From: an uncultured beta proteobacterium
Lineage (GTDB): Bacteria > Pseudomonadota > Gammaproteobacteria > Burkholderiales > Burkholderiaceae_C
Assembly: GCA_903828665.1 (NCBI GenBank)
Contig: CAIKMZ010000003.1
Span: forward strand, 1 to 52,219
Reading direction: 5' to 3'
Length of the DNA: 52,219 bases
Shown: positions 15,697 to 23,382 of the stretch, piece by piece
How the letters are laid out: every line of letters begins with the position of its first letter
Position numbering within the stretch: the first letter of the stretch is position 1
The notes under the pieces: generated by a model
What the model saw: only the letters and a program-made list of their open reading frames with translations
What the model was told of the DNA's origin: nothing
Databases searched by the model: none
Program-made: the position numbers and the translations under genes

Positions 15697-17694
15697 TCAG
15701 AAATGGATGCCCTGCATCATCTGCTGCAAGGCGATCGCCTCGGGCGACAGTTGCTGGCGGACCGGCTTCTCGCCCGGTTTCTGACCCTTGGCAGCGCCCG
15801 AGTCCGGGAACATGCGAAAGCTCGTGTTCATGACAATCTGCGCCACGCGCGGCAACAAGGCGTGCAGCAACTGTCCGGTCGTGCCCAGCCGCGTGGCAAT
15901 GCGCACCGGCTTGAAGATGCAGGCCTGCGCAATCATGTCAGCCGCCTCTTCGGGAGACAGCGTGGGCACGTTGTTGTACAGCCCGGTCGGCGCAATCATG
16001 GGCGTGCGCACCAGCGGCATGTTGATGGTCGTGAACGATATCCCCTGATCGGCAAACTCGCTGGAAGCGCAACGCGCCCAGGCATCGAGCGCAGCCTTGG
16101 ACGCCACATAAGCGCTAAAGCGCGGCGCATTGGTGAGCACGCCGATCGAACTGATATTGACGACATGCCCTCTCTTCTTGGCCACCATGCCCGGCAGCAA
16201 ACCCATGGTAACGCGCAGGCAACCGAAATAATTGAGCTGCATCGTGCGCTCGTAGTCGTGGAAACGATCGTAGCTGGACTCGATGGCACGGCGGATCGAG
16301 CGCCCCGCGTTGTTGACCAGAAAATCGACAGCGCCATGATCATCCATCACCTGCTTGACGAAACGGTCGCAGTCGGCCATGTCCGCAATATCAACCGGGT
16401 AGGCAATGAAGCTGTAGCCCTTCGCCTTGGCCTCCTTGCAGGCCTGGTCGAGCTTATCCTGGTCGCGCCCGCAGATGAGCGTGATCGCCCCCGCATCGGC
16501 GAATTTGTGCGCCGCCGCAAGACCGATGCCTGACGAGCCGCCGGTGATCAGCACTACCTTGCCCGTCACGGTGCCGCGCAGCGAGTGGTCGATGTGCAGA
16601 TCCGGATCGAGATGACGCTCCCAGTAATCCCACAGGCGCCACGCGTAATCCTTCAGATTCGGACAGGCTACGCCCGAACCCTTGAGCGCCGCAAGCGCTT
16701 CGCGGCAGTCGAAACGCGTCGGGTAATTGACGAACGTGAGCATGTCGGGCGGCAGACCGAGGTCATTCAGGATGGCATTGCGCACCCGGCGCACCGGCGC
16801 CAGTGCCATCAGGCCCTTGGTGACGCTACGCGGAATGAAGCCGAGCAGCGCGGCGTTGACGAACAGGTTCATCTTGGGGGCGTGCGCGGCCCGGCTGAAA
16901 ATGTCGAGCACGTCACCAACCCGGTACCCGACCGGGTCCACCAGGTGGTAGCACTTCTTCGCAATCCCGTCGCTGTGGCTGATGCTGTCGAGCGCATCGA
17001 CAACAAAGTCAACCGGCACGATGTTTATGCGCCCGCCTTCCAGCCCGACTGATGGCATCCAGGGCGGCAACAACTGGCGCATGCGCTGGATCAGTTTGAA
17101 GAAATAGTAGGGGCCGTCGATCTTGTCCATCTCGCCCGTTGTGCTGTCCCCGACCACCATCGCCGGGCGGTAAACGGACCATGGCACTTTGCATTCGCGC
17201 CGCACAATCTTTTCGCTTTCATGCTTGGTCATGAAATACGGGTGATCGTAGTTCTCGGCCTCGTCGAACATGTCCTCGCGGAACACGCCCTCATACAGGC
17301 CGGCCGCAGCGATCGAGCTGACATGATGAAAATGCCCGGCGTCGAGCGCCTTTGCCAACTCGACTGTGTTGCGCGTGCCATCGATGTTGACCGCTATCTG
17401 ACTTTCGGCATCGGCACCCAGGTCGTAGACCGCAGCCAGATGGTAGAAGTGGTCGATCCGGCCTTTGAGCTGCTTGAGGTTCTCGGCCGAAACGCCGAGC
17501 TTCTTGCTGGTCAGGTCGCCGAACACCGGCACCACGCGCGCGGCACTGGCGCCCCAGTATTGCCGCAAGGCCGCTAGCTTGGACTGGCTTTCCTTGCGCA
17601 GCAGGAAGTAAACGACCGAGCCCTTGCGCCCCAGCAGTTTCTTGACCAGGCGCTTGCCAATAAAACCGGTAGCCCCGGTGACAAAGTACTGCAT
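15697..17694 (-). CDS. Two-domain fatty acyl-CoA reductase (alcohol-forming), Marinobacter FAR type
   Basis: This 665-residue protein is a fusion of two reductases. Residues 1 to about 370 form an epimerase-like thioester reductase, with TGATGFIG (6-13) and YFMTK (153-157). Residues about 374-600 form a classical SDR, with TGGSSGIG (384-391), NNAG (461-464) and YVASK (529-533). Order, length and long stretches such as TMQLNYFG and INMPLVRTPMIAPT match, from memory, the Marinobacter alcohol-forming fatty acyl-CoA reductase Maqu_2220 (about 660 residues). That enzyme reduces acyl-CoA through the aldehyde to fatty alcohol with NADPH. A wax ester synthase gene nearby supports this role. It is divergent from the phasin gene and ends in a strong terminator. 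Confidence 0.9.
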   Translation of the reverse strand: MQYFVTGATGFIGKRLVKKLLGRKGSVVYFLLRKESQSKLAALRQYWGASAARVVPVFGDLTSKKLGVSAENLKQLKGRIDHFYHLAAVYDLGADAESQIAVNIDGTRNTVELAKALDAGHFHHVSSIAAAGLYEGVFREDMFDEAENYDHPYFMTKHESEKIVRRECKVPWSVYRPAMVVGDSTTGEMDKIDGPYYFFKLIQRMRQLLPPWMPSVGLEGGRINIVPVDFVVDALDSISHSDGIAKKCYHLVDPVGYRVGDVLDIFSRAAHAPKMNLFVNAALLGFIPRSVTKGLMALAPVRRVRNAILNDLGLPPDMLTFVNYPTRFDCREALAALKGSGVACPNLKDYAWRLWDYWERHLDPDLHIDHSLRGTVTGKVVLITGGSSGIGLAAAHKFADAGAITLICGRDQDKLDQACKEAKAKGYSFIAYPVDIADMADCDRFVKQVMDDHGAVDFLVNNAGRSIRRAIESSYDRFHDYERTMQLNYFGCLRVTMGLLPGMVAKKRGHVVNISSIGVLTNAPRFSAYVASKAALDAWARCASSEFADQGISFTTINMPLVRTPMIAPTGLYNNVPTLSPEEAADMIAQACIFKPVRIATRLGTTGQLLHALLPRVAQIVMNTSFRMFPDSGAAKGQKPGEKPVRQQLSPEAIALQQMMQGIHF

Positions 17695-17917
17695 AAGTCT
17701 CCCCCAATTGAATTAGCGCATTCTTGCCCAAATCGGGGCTTTGGTGATTCAGCATAAACCCGCGCTCCGCGGGGATGCTCTGCCCCTAGAGCCCAACCCC
17801 TAGGAATTTAGGATGCCTCATCTACACAGCGACCGCGTCAACCCTTAAAGTCACTGCCAATGCGCGGGGTTGCAATGTGCAGCAGCGCTGGATTTCCCAA
17901 CCTTCCTGGAGTTTCCC
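17695..17917. promoter_or_regulatory. Divergent promoter region between acyl-CoA reductase and phasin genes
   Basis: This 223-base region contains a hairpin CCCGCG-CTC-CGCGGG (17759-17773) and a direct repeat CCCCTAG (17783-17789 and 17797-17803). A TGCA-rich imperfect inverted repeat GTTGCA-ATG-TGCAGCA (17869-17884) lies about 34 bases before the phasin start. The last resembles half-sites of the palindrome at 18574-18590. No clear -35/-10 pair was assigned. Confidence 0.5.
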
Positions 17918-18460
17918 ATGGTCACAAAGCTGAACAAATCAAAATCATCGAAGAAAGCCTCTGCACCGCTGAGCGGGTCTGTCAAAGATTCGGCGCAGCA
18001 AATCTGGCAGGCCGGCATTGGCGCCTTCAGCAAGGCCCAAGCCGAAGGCACGAAGGCGATCGAGGCCCTGATCAAGGAAGGTGTCAACATGCAGCGCAAG
18101 ACGCAGTCTGCGGCCGAAGAAAAGCTCTCCGAAGCCAGCAGCAAGATGTCGAGCATGGCAACCGATATTTCGTCCAAGGCATCCGGTCAATGGGACAAGT
18201 TGGAGAGCATCTTCGAAGAACGCGTCGCCAAGGCCTTGAACAAGCTGGGCGTGCCGTCGGCCAAGGACGTCAACGCCTTGATCGACCGCATCAACGACCT
18301 GAACAAGAGCGTGCAAAAGCTGTCGGCCAAGGGTGCGGCAGCCAAAGCAGCTCCGAAGAAGCGGGCCGCAGCCAAGAAGTCCGCCAGCGCCAAACCGGCC
18401 GCCAAGCGCGCCCCATCGCGCAAGCCCGCAAAGCCGGCGGTCGCGGCCACGGGTGATTGA
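17918..18460 (+). CDS. Phasin, PhaF/PhaI-type polyester granule-associated protein
   Basis: This 180-residue protein has an N-terminal phasin domain (about 15-135): QQIWQAGIGAFSKAQAEGTKAIEALIKEG, a helical heptad-rich middle, then RVAKALNKLGVPSAKDVNALIDRINDLNKSVQKL. The C-terminal 45 residues are a lysine/alanine/proline tail like histone H1, as in PhaF, which binds DNA and helps distribute granules. The ATG at 17918 has GGAG six bases upstream, and an earlier ATG is less likely. Phasins coat PHA granules. Next to wax ester genes it might also coat neutral-lipid bodies (inference). A terminator follows. Confidence 0.92.
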   Translation: MVTKLNKSKSSKKASAPLSGSVKDSAQQIWQAGIGAFSKAQAEGTKAIEALIKEGVNMQRKTQSAAEEKLSEASSKMSSMATDISSKASGQWDKLESIFEERVAKALNKLGVPSAKDVNALIDRINDLNKSVQKLSAKGAAAKAAPKKRAAAKKSASAKPAAKRAPSRKPAKPAVAATGD

Positions 18461-18522
18461 ATCGGCCGGACTGGCCAGCCGCGATGAAGCTTGCGGCGCC
18501 CACCATGCGATAGCAATGCTGA

Positions 18523-18546
18523 AAGAGGGCGCCAAGGCGCCCTCTT
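18523..18546 (+). terminator. Rho-independent terminator after the phasin gene
   Basis: An 11-base-pair perfect stem (AAGAGGGCGCC and its complement) with a two-base loop is followed by the T-rich CGCTTTGTCTTT. The structure is nearly symmetrical but only the plus-strand gene ends nearby. Confidence 0.85.
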
Positions 18547-18573
18547 CGCTTTGTCTTTGCACATGACCGATCA

Positions 18574-18590
18574 TTGTTGCATTGCAACAA
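18574..18590. promoter_or_regulatory. 17-base perfect palindrome upstream of the patatin gene, PhaR-like
   Basis: TTGTTGCA-T-TGCAACAA is perfectly symmetrical and lies 35 bases before the patatin start. It contains TGC-N3-GCA, similar to the TGC-rich sites described for the PHA regulator PhaR (CTGC-N3-GCAG in Paracoccus). A related imperfect site precedes the phasin gene. Assignment to PhaR is inference. Confidence 0.6.
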
Positions 18591-18624
18591 CCATGCCGCT
18601 CAATCAGCCCTACACTTTGTTGTT

Positions 18625-19878
18625 ATGAAGCGCAAACCATCACGGGCACCGAGAATCGGGCTGGCATTGTCAGGTGGCGGTCCCCTCGGCGCCATCTACG
18701 AAATTGGCGCCCTTTGCGCCCTTGAGGAGTCGCTCAACGGAATCGATTTCACGCGCTTGCAGCACTATGTCGGCGTCTCCGCAGGCGGCTTCATCGCCGC
18801 CGGACTGGCCAACGGTATCAGTCCGCGCAAGCTGTGCGCCGCGTTTATCGAAAGCGGGACCGCATCAGCGGAGACCTCCGATCCCTCTTGGCTCATGATG
18901 CCGGCCTATGGTGAATTTGCACGCCGAGGCACCATGCTGCCGGCCTTGCTGATCTCGGCGCTGTGGCGCGTCACGGCCGGCGGCAAGCCGCTGAGCTCGG
19001 CGCTCGAGCATCTGGGACCGGCACTGCCAGCCGGCCTGTTCTCCAATGAGCAGGTTCACGCCCAGTTGGCGCATCTGTTTTCGCAGGACGGTCGGACCAA
19101 CGATTTCCGCCAGCTCAAGACGCAGCTCACCCTGGTCGCGACCAATCTGGACAGCGGGGAGATTGCGCCCTTCGGCCGCCCGGGCTGGGAACACGTTCCG
19201 ATCTCCAAAGCCGTGCAGGCCAGCGCCGCCTTGCCGGGCCTGTTTCCGCCGGTGGAGATTGACGGCAACTACTATGTCGACGGCGCCCTGAAGAAGACCA
19301 TGCACGCCTCCGTTGCGCTGGACCAGGGGATTGACCTGATGCTGTGCCTCAATCCGCTGGTGCCGTTCGACGCCACCGCGCCGCAGGTCGCCAAAGTCAT
19401 GCGCCGGGGACTGTCTGCCGAAAAGCACCACATTCCGCGCATCATCGACGGCGGTCTGCCGGCCGTGCTGAGTCAAACTTTCCGCTCGCTGATCCACTCG
19501 CGCATGGTTCTTGGCATGCGGCAATACGAGCACGCCTACCCGGACACCGACATCATCCTGATCGAACCAGACCACCGCGACCCCGAGCTGTATCTGGCCA
19601 ACACGTTCAGCTACCGGCAGCGTCGTGAACTGGCCGAACACGCTTACCAGCAGACGCGTCATATGCTGCGTTCACACAAGACCGGGCTTTCAGAGAAGCT
19701 GTGGCGCCATGGCATCACCCTGCACCATGACACCCTTGATGATCCGAAGCGGCATTTGAGTGCGCCCGGCAAGGCGCCGACCCGGATCGGACGTGCCATC
19801 GCCAGCCTGCAGGAGATCATGGACGATCTGGGCCATACCGTGCGCTCGGTTGCACATACGGAAAAGCCCTCATGGTGA
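18625..19878 (+). CDS. Patatin-like phospholipase/lipase
   Basis: This 417-residue protein has an N-terminal patatin domain. The oxyanion loop is SGGGPLG (16-22), the nucleophile is S52 in GVSAG and the catalytic aspartate is D219 in VDGA. Together these give a complete Ser-Asp dyad. The C-terminal 130 residues are less conserved. Patatins hydrolyse acyl ester bonds in lipids. Lying between a phasin and wax ester genes, it may mobilise stored lipid (inference). The ATG at 18625 is chosen over an earlier frame start inside the palindrome. Its last seven bases overlap the next gene. Confidence 0.92.
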   Translation: MKRKPSRAPRIGLALSGGGPLGAIYEIGALCALEESLNGIDFTRLQHYVGVSAGGFIAAGLANGISPRKLCAAFIESGTASAETSDPSWLMMPAYGEFARRGTMLPALLISALWRVTAGGKPLSSALEHLGPALPAGLFSNEQVHAQLAHLFSQDGRTNDFRQLKTQLTLVATNLDSGEIAPFGRPGWEHVPISKAVQASAALPGLFPPVEIDGNYYVDGALKKTMHASVALDQGIDLMLCLNPLVPFDATAPQVAKVMRRGLSAEKHHIPRIIDGGLPAVLSQTFRSLIHSRMVLGMRQYEHAYPDTDIILIEPDHRDPELYLANTFSYRQRRELAEHAYQQTRHMLRSHKTGLSEKLWRHGITLHHDTLDDPKRHLSAPGKAPTRIGRAIASLQEIMDDLGHTVRSVAHTEKPSW

Positions 19879-20534
19879 AGAAGGCACCCCGGCGCACGGC
19901 CGAGCGAATTCTTGAAGTCACGCTGGCGCTGTTCAACCGCTTCGGCGAACCGAACGTATCGACCACGCTGATTTCGGCCGAACTCGGCATCAGCCCCGGA
20001 AACCTTTATTACCATTACCCGGCGAAAGAGGAACTCATCAACTCCCTGTTCGACCGGTTTGAGCGCAGCTTGAACGAGTTGCTCAATGCGAGCGACGGCG
20101 TGCGCGATGTGGAAGACGCATGGTTCTTCATGCACAGCCTGTTCGAGCTGATCTGGCAGTACCGGTTCTTCTATCGTGACCTCAACGACCTGCTGAGCAA
20201 GAACCGGCGCCTGGAAACCCATTTCCAGGCCGTCCTGAAAAACAAGGCGCGCGCCGTGCGCGCCCTGCTTGACGGCATGAGCCGCAGCGGTGCGATCGTG
20301 ATCGACACGCGCGAGATCGACGCGACCGCGACCAGCATGGTCGTGGTGGCGACCTATTGGCTCAGCTTTGAATATGTGCGCGACCCGCGCCATGCGCTCG
20401 AACCCGAAAACGCCCAGTCCGCGCTGTTGCGGGGCGCGCAACATGTGCTCAATCTGCTGGTACCGTATCTTGAGCAGAACCAGCGCGCGCATCTGCTGAA
20501 GCTGGTGGGCGCCTACAATCAAAGCGACAAATAA
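19872..20534 (+). CDS. TetR/AcrR family regulator in the storage-lipid locus
   Basis: This 220-residue protein has an N-terminal helix-turn-helix (ERILEVTLALFNRFGEPNVSTTLISAELGISPGNLYYHYPAKEELINSLF) and a helical ligand domain rich in aromatic residues (DAWFFMHSLFELIWQYRFFYRDLNDLLS). That profile matches TetR proteins sometimes annotated near phospholipid or fatty-acid genes. It overlaps the patatin gene by seven bases and precedes the TPR gene by 23 bases, so the three are probably co-transcribed. Its operator is unassigned; candidates are the palindromes at 18574-18590 and 23009-23026. Confidence 0.9.
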   Translation: MVKKAPRRTAERILEVTLALFNRFGEPNVSTTLISAELGISPGNLYYHYPAKEELINSLFDRFERSLNELLNASDGVRDVEDAWFFMHSLFELIWQYRFFYRDLNDLLSKNRRLETHFQAVLKNKARAVRALLDGMSRSGAIVIDTREIDATATSMVVVATYWLSFEYVRDPRHALEPENAQSALLRGAQHVLNLLVPYLEQNQRAHLLKLVGAYNQSDK

Positions 20535-20557
20535 TAAATCCGGTCAAGGAGACGACA

Positions 20558-21334
20558 ATGGCCAAATGGACCGCCTTTCCATACGCGGGCGATTACACAT
20601 TTGACGTCGCCAGCGTCAAGAAACTCTGGGACCGCCTGCATGCCGGCGACGCCGAGCCCTTGCCCACGGACCCCAATGTCTTGCAGGCCTGGGCGCTGTT
20701 CCATAGCGGCGAGTTCCAGAAGGCCGTGGATCTGGGGCTGAAGATCGGTGGCGACGGTCTCACCGTTGCCAACAAGGCGGCCTGCGTCTACGCGACCTAT
20801 CTGGAGAAGCAGGAAAAGGCGCGTCTTGACCTGTTTCTCGAAGTCGCCCGGCGCGCCGAAGCGCAGGCCAAAGTCGACCCGCTCAACATCAACGCGCATT
20901 ACTGGCAGGCTTACGCCCTGAGCCGCTACAGCCAGGGCATCAGCGTGGCCAAGGCGCTGGCCCAGGGCCTTGGCAGCAAGGTCAAGGTATCGCTGGAAAA
21001 TGTGATCAAGCTGCAACCCAAACACGCCGACGCCCACATCGCGCTGGGTTCGTTTCACGCCGAGGTCATCGACAAGGTCGGCTCCCTCATCGGCGGCATG
21101 ACCTACGGCGCCAAGAAAGACACCGGTTTGGCACTGCTGCAGCAGGCCCTGAAACTGAACTTCTACTCAGCCCTTGGCATGATCGAATACGCCAACGCCA
21201 TGCTCATGCTGGAAGGCGAGAAGATGATGCAAGAGGCAACCCGCCTGTATCAGCAGGCGGCCGCCGCAAAGCCGCTGGACGCCATGGAACGCCTGGACGT
21301 GGAAATGGCCAAGGTCGAACTGGCAGACGATTAA
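20558..21334 (+). CDS. TPR-like helical repeat protein of unknown function
   Basis: This 258-residue protein has no signal peptide. Helical pairs resembling tetratricopeptide repeats are seen at LQAWALFHSGEFQKAVDLGLKI (about 42-63), NAHYWQAYALSRYSQGISVAKAL (about 112-134) and HADAHIALGSFHAEVIDKVG (about 154-173). Further pairs are LALLQQALKLNFYSALGMIEYANAM and ATRLYQQAAAAKPLDAMERLDVEMA. A strong AAGGAGA site precedes the ATG. I do not recognise a named family. As third gene of the patatin-TetR-TPR unit it may be a scaffold or adaptor at the granule, but nothing in the sequence proves this. Confidence 0.85.
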   Translation: MAKWTAFPYAGDYTFDVASVKKLWDRLHAGDAEPLPTDPNVLQAWALFHSGEFQKAVDLGLKIGGDGLTVANKAACVYATYLEKQEKARLDLFLEVARRAEAQAKVDPLNINAHYWQAYALSRYSQGISVAKALAQGLGSKVKVSLENVIKLQPKHADAHIALGSFHAEVIDKVGSLIGGMTYGAKKDTGLALLQQALKLNFYSALGMIEYANAMLMLEGEKMMQEATRLYQQAAAAKPLDAMERLDVEMAKVELADD

Positions 21335-21397
21335 GCACCCGGGCGTGTTGCGCGCAGGGCCTGAGCGCCCACCGCTGTTCGGCAGCAGCCGGATTGT

Positions 21398-22951
21398 TCA
21401 TTCCCCCCAGGGCAGCATCAGGGTCAACAGCGAGAGCTTGGCAAATTCCGGCTCGAACTGGTTGATGATCTGCTGCGGATCGGGGCACAGCGTGGTATCG
21501 CTGATGACCCCGAACTGGACGCTGCCGCCGTAGCTCAGAATCGAGACGCCCAAACCAACGGTGCCCGATTGCGGCACCCAGAACAGGCTTTGCTCCAGCG
21601 TGGAACCGCAGAATTTCAGTTTTTCGCGCGGCCCGGGAACATTTGTCATGACGGCCGTGGTCTTCTTGGAAAACAGGCTGAGCATGGCGTCCTGCGCCGG
21701 CTTGATCAACAAGCCCGCCACGGCCAGCAGCCCGAAGGCCAGCAAGGGCTGCATGCTGCCTTTCAAATCGTTCATGCGTCGGCGCACCTCGTAAACACGC
21801 TCGATCGGATTGCTGATCCCGATCGGCAGCACCACGGGCGCCAGGCCAAAACGGTTGCCCAATTTGTAGGCGTCCTCCAGCGCACGCAGGTTGACCGGCA
21901 CCATGGCACGAATTTCCTTGCCCTCGACCTCATCGCCAAACTGCTTGAGGTAGCCGGCGATGGCGCCGGCAACAGAACTGAGCAGGACATCATTGATCGA
22001 GCAGTTCAAGGCCTTGCCGACGGCCCTGACCTCTGCCAGCGGGATCGGCTGGCACCAGGCAACACGCTTGGTCGTGCCTGGTATGCCCTTGAGTCGGGTT
22101 GGCGAGTCATCGGGCATGAGCGCCAGAGCGGCGCCGTCACGCAGCACCTGGTACGCCATCTTGGCCAGTTCGAGTGAACCCGTCATGCCCTTCTCGACGC
22201 CCTTTTGCGGCTCGATCATCATCTCCATCGCATTGACCGCTCCGTCACCGGCCGCGCCAAGCGCCTTCACCGCCACATCGGTGAACGGCTTGATCAGGCT
22301 GTCCGCAATCCATTCCTCCGCGCCTTCGATGCCGCCGTGGTGCACGGCCTTGCCTCGGCGCCGCGGCGGCTCGGTTCCGCCATCGACCATCGACTGCGTC
22401 ACCGATATCAGGGCGATCCCGTCCGCGATGCAGTGATGAATCCGCACCATCAGCGCCGAGCCGCCCTGGTAGTGCTCGACCAGATGGAACTGCCACAAGG
22501 GGTGTTTCATGTCGAGCGGCGTCACGGCCAACTCGCCCAGGCGCTCCTGCAGCGCCTGCTGTTCCTTGCCCGCCTTGGACACCGGCAGCGTCTCGCGCAC
22601 CACGTGCCGCTCAATTCGGAAGTCCGGGTCGGTGACCCAAGTGGCGCCGGCCGCGTCCTGCTGCACGTATTGGCCGAAACGCGGGTACTTGAGAAAACGA
22701 TCCTGGATGCGCTCGCAAACGGCCGCGTAGCTGACGCCGGGCTTGAGGATCCAGACACCGACAATCATCATCAGATTGCTCGGGGAGTCCATGCGCAGCC
22801 AGGCGGTATCCACCTTGGTCATGCGTTCGCCGGTAATACCCAGCGTGCCACTGACCGCATTGGTCACATTTTTCTGTACCACCCTGGCAGCGCGGCGCAC
22901 CGTCTTCCCGGTCTGATTGGCAATTTTTTTGCTAACGATTCGGGTGACCAT
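21398..22951 (-). CDS. Wax ester synthase / acyl-CoA:diacylglycerol acyltransferase (WS/DGAT)
   Basis: This 517-residue acyltransferase joins acyl-CoA to a fatty alcohol or diacylglycerol. The active-site motif HHCIADG (172-178, HHxxxDG) is intact. PLW (151-153), the NDVLLSSV motif (320-327) and NVPGP (437-441) are all typical of WS/DGAT. About 43 basic residues precede the usual start region (MTKVDTAWLRMD), an extension that could aid membrane or granule contact. The ATG at 22951 follows GGAG at six bases; a longer frame to 23041 lacks support. The acyl-CoA reductase at 15697-17694 would provide the fatty alcohol. Confidence 0.93.
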   Translation of the reverse strand: MVTRIVSKKIANQTGKTVRRAARVVQKNVTNAVSGTLGITGERMTKVDTAWLRMDSPSNLMMIVGVWILKPGVSYAAVCERIQDRFLKYPRFGQYVQQDAAGATWVTDPDFRIERHVVRETLPVSKAGKEQQALQERLGELAVTPLDMKHPLWQFHLVEHYQGGSALMVRIHHCIADGIALISVTQSMVDGGTEPPRRRGKAVHHGGIEGAEEWIADSLIKPFTDVAVKALGAAGDGAVNAMEMMIEPQKGVEKGMTGSLELAKMAYQVLRDGAALALMPDDSPTRLKGIPGTTKRVAWCQPIPLAEVRAVGKALNCSINDVLLSSVAGAIAGYLKQFGDEVEGKEIRAMVPVNLRALEDAYKLGNRFGLAPVVLPIGISNPIERVYEVRRRMNDLKGSMQPLLAFGLLAVAGLLIKPAQDAMLSLFSKKTTAVMTNVPGPREKLKFCGSTLEQSLFWVPQSGTVGLGVSILSYGGSVQFGVISDTTLCPDPQQIINQFEPEFAKLSLLTLMLPWGE

Positions 22952-23008
22952 GAAAGCTCCACATTCAGGAAATAGGCATCGAACATCCAGCGCAAGGATA
23001 CGCTGCGT

Positions 23009-23026
23009 CAACACAAGGGTGTGTTG
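23009..23026. promoter_or_regulatory. Inverted repeat upstream of the WS/DGAT gene
   Basis: CAACACA-AGGG-TGTGTTG is a perfect seven-base inverted repeat in the divergent region between the WS/DGAT start (22951) and the acyl-CoA-binding protein start (23109). Size and position fit a regulator binding site, possibly for the nearby TetR protein. Confidence 0.5.
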
Positions 23027-23062
23027 CGTATTGTTAAGCAAAAACGCCGCTTAAGATAATGG

Positions 23063-23090
23063 GCAAATACCCCAATAGTTGAGGTATTGC
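23063..23090 (+). promoter_or_regulatory. Stem-loop in the leader of the acyl-CoA-binding protein gene
   Basis: GCA-A-ATACC and GGTATTGC pair around an 11-base loop, with one bulged base, and end 18 bases before the ACBP ATG. It could be an mRNA leader hairpin or an operator. Confidence 0.4.
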
Positions 23091-23108
23091 CTTTACCTGG
23101 AGAAAACC

Positions 23109-23363
23109 ATGTCGGATCTGAAAGCAAAATTCGAAGCCGCTGTTGCCGGTTCCAAAAACCTGACCGAGCGCCCGGACAACGCCACCCTGCTCAAAATCTA
23201 TGCCTTGTACAAGCAGGCCAGCGCCGGCGACAACACGGAGAAGAAACCCGGCTTTGGCGACATGGTCGGACGCGCCAAATGGGATGCATGGAACAGCCTC
23301 AAAGGCACGGCCGGCAATGAGGCCATGCAACAGTACATAGATCTGATCGAATCGCTGGGCTGA
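23109..23363 (+). CDS. Acyl-CoA-binding protein (ACBP)
   Basis: This 84-residue four-helix protein has the full ACBP signature: LLKIYALYKQASAGD (tyrosine and lysine that contact CoA, about 28-41), then KPGFGDMVGRAKWDAWNSLKG with two tryptophans. It binds long-chain acyl-CoA in the cytosol and can deliver it to acyltransferases or reductases. ACBPs are widespread in eukaryotes and patchy in bacteria. Here it is divergent from WS/DGAT, fitting supply of acyl-CoA to wax ester synthesis. GGAG precedes the ATG at 23109. Confidence 0.95.
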   Translation: MSDLKAKFEAAVAGSKNLTERPDNATLLKIYALYKQASAGDNTEKKPGFGDMVGRAKWDAWNSLKGTAGNEAMQQYIDLIESLG

Positions 23364-23382
23364 ATCCGGTTCCGCCCGGGGC

